From Aurantiochytrium sp. KH105 (Eukaryota; Sar; Bigyra; Thraustochytrida; Thraustochytriidae), in NCBI GenBank assembly GCA_003116975.1, contig BGKB01000123.1, positions 186,001 through 250,000 on the forward strand: a DNA stretch of 64,000 nt, written 5' to 3'. The notes below the pieces were generated by a model. That model was not told where the DNA came from. It was given only the letters and a program-made list of their open reading frames with translations, and ran no database searches. Shown piece by piece: positions 62,801 through 64,000 of the stretch; the stretch's first letter is position 1, and every line of letters starts with the position of its first letter. Made by a program: the position numbers and the translations under genes.

Positions 62801-64000
62801 CCACCATGGACCTTGTTCTCTTCGGGGACGCTGTCCGGCACGTGACGCGGATCGCCCGCATTATCCAGTGCGCGGGCGGAAGCGCGCTGCTCATTGGCGT
62901 AGGAGGTTCCGGCAAACAGTCTCTCAGTCGTCTTGCTGCCTTTATGAGCGGATATCAAGTGAAGCAGATGAGTGCGGCGCCTGACTTTACCACACCTATG
63001 CTGCTTGAGCAGCTGCAAGAGCTGTTCAAAGCCACAGGTCTCAAGGGCATCCCGACGGCCTGGATTGTTAGCGATGCTCAGATCGTCAGCGAGGAGTTCC
63101 TCGTTTACATCAATGACGTTCTCTCGAACGGCTGGATCCCGGATCTCTTCTCCAAAGAAGAGCTTCCGGGCATTCTCGATGGTCTCAAGAATGAGCTGCG
63201 TGCGAGCGGGCTATCTGACACACAGCAGGACAAGATTGCCCTCTTCGTGCGACGCATCAAGAAATACCTGCACGTGGTCTTGTGCTTTTCACCGGTTGGC
63301 GAAACCTTGCGCGTGCGCGCTCGGCGTTTCCCGGGACTTGTCAACAACACGGTCATCGACTGGTTTCACCCGTGGCCCGAGGAGGCGCTTGTGAGCGTGG
63401 CACTCAATTTTATTCGCGACGTGGATTTCCCGAACCAGGAGACTCGCGAAAATGTTGCCTATCATATGGCGACTGTGCACCTTGAAGTGGTCAAGGCATC
63501 TACGCAGTACTTGACGGCCGCGCGAAGGTTCAACTACGTGACGCCCAAGTCCTTTCTTGAATTTATCTCGTTTTACAAGAAGCTCTTGGGCGAGCAGCGT
63601 GAGCACGCGCACGGCCAGGTAGAGAGATTGCAGAATGGTCTCGACGTCCTTCGTCGTACGTCGGTCAAGGTGGCTGATCTGCAGGAGGACCTCAAGGTGA
63701 CACTCGCCAATGTGGAGGAGAAAAAGGCCGCGAGCGAGATCCTCATGGAGCAGATTGGTGTTCAGCGGGCCGACGCGGAGAAGAAGCAAGAGATTGCCGC
63801 TGCAGAGCAAGCCAAGGCCGAGGAGGCAACGCGGATTGCCAAGGAAATTCAGGAGTCTGCCAACAAGGAATTAGCCGAGGCAACGCCAGCGATGGAGGCG
63901 GCTGCAAAGGCAGTGGACTGTCTGGACAAGAAGGCACTCACGGAGCTCAAATCGCTGAGCAAGCCCCCTGCTGGCGTCGACGAGGTGACGAAGGCGTGCT
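53875..64000 (+). CDS. Outer-arm axonemal dynein beta-type heavy chain (5' partial gene, runs off window)
   Basis: Motor subunit of flagellar outer dynein arms. 3375 codons are visible without an intron. Order: DHC_N1 tail (~190-760), DHC_N2 linker (~1280-1700), then AAA1 with GPAGTGKT (1981-1988) and GAWGCFDEFNRI, AAA2 with GCAGSGKT (2293-2300), AAA3 with GGAGTGKS (2658-2665), AAA4 with GVGGSGKQ (3008-3015), and the start of the coiled-coil stalk at the window edge. AAA2 carries NPKAVTSDELYGF and WIVLDGDIDAVWIESMN, the pattern of the beta/DNAH9-11-17 class rather than gamma/DNAH5-8. Two unusual inserts occur in the tail: an Ala/Ser-rich stretch (~696-735) and a Pro/Ser/Gly-rich loop (~1243-1273). 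The ATG at 53875 is the first in frame. Confidence 0.95.
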   Translation, partial: MDSRSATEVPETADEMESKHMRHDEGVDPRSKWLEQRVQGALRHVKAEKLRKSFRSDENARAIVDFFKSPESRCLLVLGDGATFTTAMPSKLQSNAGKILYFLKQGAHELSETCDMDAEVSMGELSSEPLAHMEKAIQCVYMPLLAGATGAQEGSWGDVTSKDIVDKLHGFLATVSITLGQTQGETCLPLPLTETGASASGSSHVPTPSKDKIHLLEGAVITWTKQIKNVLKMDPESRLKVGANPTPDQEIAFWRTKAANLNSIFTQLQSDRIRKVLRVLDSSKSTYCNPFAKLCKEVFSARIEANDNVRYLAMLEPWVNKLQQRNGEFQDLVAHFKPVMHTILLIWKYSDHYNTPARLVVLMREICNALIAQSCDFVSGDQIFELIEADEATKAVEKLKVTLKVCGTFKSTYFDYKATANTECPNNPWRIQNNALFLRLDSFLERCHDILDLTQTIVQFNMLSRIEIGGTKGKALTTSVVQIYADFRHAVEAFQQVNYDIMDVSAKEFDDDFYDFRCKIKELERRLGSILTQSFDDAATINARFKLLDSFEGLLERPIIQDELEKKHISLVQAYAADLKLVQETFLELKDDPPIPSNMPPAAGAIGWCLGLLDRITEPMEKLRQLNRTIMDREEAKDVMKIHQGVVETFNKYCKSKAQHWAACVDETAAAKLKLPLLRHRDMEAMLAAAAAAVDSSALEHAGSKEGSTEAESEASKASASASASAAAHIEQIRQHQKQVEAHGGFTYKLLEVNFDPQLIALLREVKYFLLLKLDVPGFALELNKKEKQFRNWRGKLQLCVNKYNSMMTSILPVECPLVRAQVEKIHSVVQTGLSMLTWKSHGIDGFIEKTEMAVSEAETTLSVLKSNLAEIEDILDSWSETSILDRQPKPETVKEYNQLHTTRIGARYQQITEGGKNIHRLLKESNKTLRISAGHPEWRSYVDFVNNVVVGGFTRVVQVSLQWLEDQVDPAVIEEKEKPPMLQISINLNNNQVSFIPSVFDEDRAGVKASLRSWIDDTLKAGSLMKRLDMGEGSYVKELQQDVEVKARMEAISAHVSRNEERCREFQKQYEKYSFLWSTDLQAMFADFIASATSQSDNGLRRIDLGKFDAEMNRLNDIKEEVASLKTPTNIGWLKIDSTPIKENIVYWVQKWLHLYTGYLRDDVISKLQSLRIFIIETRRGLEREVSAGDTDTLMSVMGNIRDVRCRMDDTIEMLQPLKDTVNLLKQHRVDIDDEVLHGPPPVEDGAIPGSPGQASPTSPGSAHAPSSEPLLEFLDAASLKWDSLVNFTFRVKEQIMPLQNQEVEFINASLQKFRGHVEEFRELFKDEKKGAPFAFRGSIDDAYALISKFRGLYEEKRERAEELNRLEELFELQTSKYRTLAQTEAELDVLKNLWDFKAMQASTYESWNSTQWKKIDTDELERLNSDLSKGLKALGAKDPMCRAWQVYQDIEQACKDMAVILPLVAELHSPAMRARHWKAIAAACKVPSIAWNSEAFNFAAVLQLELQKHALDVSEQVETAVKELKIERKLETIESRWETLRLDFIDQAGNLASEVANPYVVYLPRPSDDVVENLETDQLELQTMIGMGKFVKYFKDRVSKWLHTLSDIEANLKDWLNVSKQWCSLESIFLGSADIRSRLPEDTKRFEAVDHEFKELEARAFSESPLVVHRCTEEGLSAALRRMLVDLAKCQKSLNEYLDTKKKVYPRFYFVSNMALLDILSNGDAPKRVVPYLADCYDALADLKFKDEHAENPHVATHMIAGDGETIEFPYSFEMKDSVEHWLNKLTDMQNLTLKTVLRAAIDTAVNWEHEKPRHEWLFDYPAQVVLQACQVFWTEETEAALEDLEAGGEDAVKQYLEKCNERLNRLIKLVEGDMSKSDRTKVISLITMDVHARDVVHKLIDEKAESPASFLWQQQLRNYWKTVNPNMETDIRICDFKTKYSYEYVGNCGRLVITPLTDRCYITLTTAMRLMLGGAPAGPAGTGKTETTKDLARALALPCYVFNCSDQMNYQTLADIFKGLSQSGAWGCFDEFNRIPIEVLSVVATQVKTVLDAVVRFAEPANRPEDLVSRYGELGLTPGTPPCKVGYFDFFGDDLCLVPTTGFFITMNPGYAGRTELPENLKALFRSCAMIRPDLALICENMLMSEGFQKARALSVKFVTLYQLSSELLSPQAHYDWGLRAVKSVLRVAGVLKRSNPGMEEEAVLMRALRDFNTPKIVAHDMDIFLRLIADLFPQYAESTPKVINEVLKDTTKTVCRQSSPPLQSDEAFVAKVVQFQELLDVRHSVMLIGCAGSGKTTIWKTLLQCHNHLGKQRTGTDKKVAVAETINPKAVTSDELYGFMSLSKDWKDGVLSIIMRGMSKNYRDLGYHAYQTSKWIVLDGDIDAVWIESMNTVMDDNKVLTLVSNERIPLSDSMRMVFEINSLKNATPATVSRAGILYINETDIGWRPFVESWLTTLPNEMAKDLIPQFFDKYVERITDFMKEHKLRSIVPTYTISAIQTICSLVHAQIGPWAATPAVASGGGVTGNGAQYLLEQIFAYACVWGFGGSLAAEKGSDAKALFSMLFVQAFPGIIPVDDASTVFDYFIDTTMLGQPDEAWRHWREHVEDFVPPSLIGSGPGQTPFSALYVDTVDNVRTSRLVDMLSAQNKPVMLVGGAGTGKSVIVQNWMRELVANNENMLSTLISMNYFTDSAAFQRQIEGSIDKRSGHRFGPAGNKKLVFFIDDLNLPFVEEYGTQNALSLLRQIMSYGTFFDRHDPGFRKEIVDVRFVSAMNPYAGNFTVSERVQRYFTTLACSMPSQEDLNTIFLSILDGHLQSFPPSVEAMLSTLVQATISLHTRVAEKFLPSAVRFVYNWNMREYANVFQGICRSKAEVVSTPVDMCRLWVHECRRVYSDRLIDETDRSRFNDILVDVSKSFALEDVEDLHKEPLLYTNFGLTGDGGGEDDPYAGVESFAQLTKMMQGRLEDYNEVFPTMDLVLFGDAVRHVTRIARIIQCAGGSALLIGVGGSGKQSLSRLAAFMSGYQVKQMSAAPDFTTPMLLEQLQELFKATGLKGIPTAWIVSDAQIVSEEFLVYINDVLSNGWIPDLFSKEELPGILDGLKNELRASGLSDTQQDKIALFVRRIKKYLHVVLCFSPVGETLRVRARRFPGLVNNTVIDWFHPWPEEALVSVALNFIRDVDFPNQETRENVAYHMATVHLEVVKASTQYLTAARRFNYVTPKSFLEFISFYKKLLGEQREHAHGQVERLQNGLDVLRRTSVKVADLQEDLKVTLANVEEKKAASEILMEQIGVQRADAEKKQEIAAAEQAKAEEATRIAKEIQESANKELAEATPAMEAAAKAVDCLDKKALTELKSLSKPPAGVDEVTKAC

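Noticed and set aside
1-64000. tRNA genes, rRNA genes, CRISPR arrays and prokaryotic operons
   Set aside because: No GGTTCGA-type T-arm in a cloverleaf context, no rRNA-like stretch and no regularly spaced palindromic repeats; introns and gene content are eukaryotic.

Overview
This window is nuclear DNA of a eukaryotic microbe. It is GC-rich and gene-dense, most genes lack introns, and the few introns are short GT-AG. An axonemal dynein heavy chain, an SFI1-like centrin-binding protein and a CDKL kinase imply a flagellated cell. The gene set, base composition, intron poverty and simple-repeat-rich intergenic DNA fit a thraustochytrid or other labyrinthulomycete (stramenopile) best. That placement is inference; no rRNA or tRNA gene is visible to confirm it.

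Layout. 1-9.9 kb: VPS36 (-) and TBCB (+) share a divergent promoter, followed by a 1.17 kb segment with terminal inverted repeats, an orphan membrane protein (+) and an acetyl-CoA acetyltransferase (-). 9.9-16.5 kb: one uninterrupted 2193-residue ORF joins an aminoglycoside-phosphotransferase-like kinase domain, a NACHT ATPase and ankyrin repeats. 16.8-19.6 kb (-): a tryptophan 2,3-dioxygenase-like domain is fused to a kynureninase-like PLP enzyme. 21-30 kb: an LRR-receptor locus holds a 1.15 kb inverted duplication built on a receptor 3' end, then two tandem LRR receptor genes in which each LRR is one 69-nt exon; the first is frameshifted, the second intact. 30.7-37.5 kb: an E2F-like factor (+), an SFI1-like protein (-), RMI1 (+) and a small two-exon DPM2 (-). 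38-53 kb: a CDKL kinase (+), a WW-MyTH4-FERM protein (+), a two-exon SNARE (+), an FGGY sugar kinase (-), a PRL phosphatase (+) and a PP2A-type phosphatase (-). 53.9-64 kb: the first 3375 codons of an outer-arm beta-type dynein heavy chain (+), running off the window.

The housekeeping genes cover ESCRT sorting, tubulin folding, dolichol-phosphate-mannose synthesis, recombination-intermediate processing, fusion and signalling. They form no operon-like unit; several share divergent promoters rich in simple repeats. TBCB, SFI1-like, CDKL, MyTH4-FERM and dynein point loosely to microtubule and flagellar biology. The accessory part is 9.9-30 kb, where a NOD-like (NACHT) protein, a fused tryptophan-catabolic enzyme and a rearranging LRR-receptor array sit close together. 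The strongest candidates for undescribed biology are the kinase-NACHT-ankyrin protein, the dioxygenase-kynureninase fusion and the exon-per-repeat LRR array with its inverted duplication.
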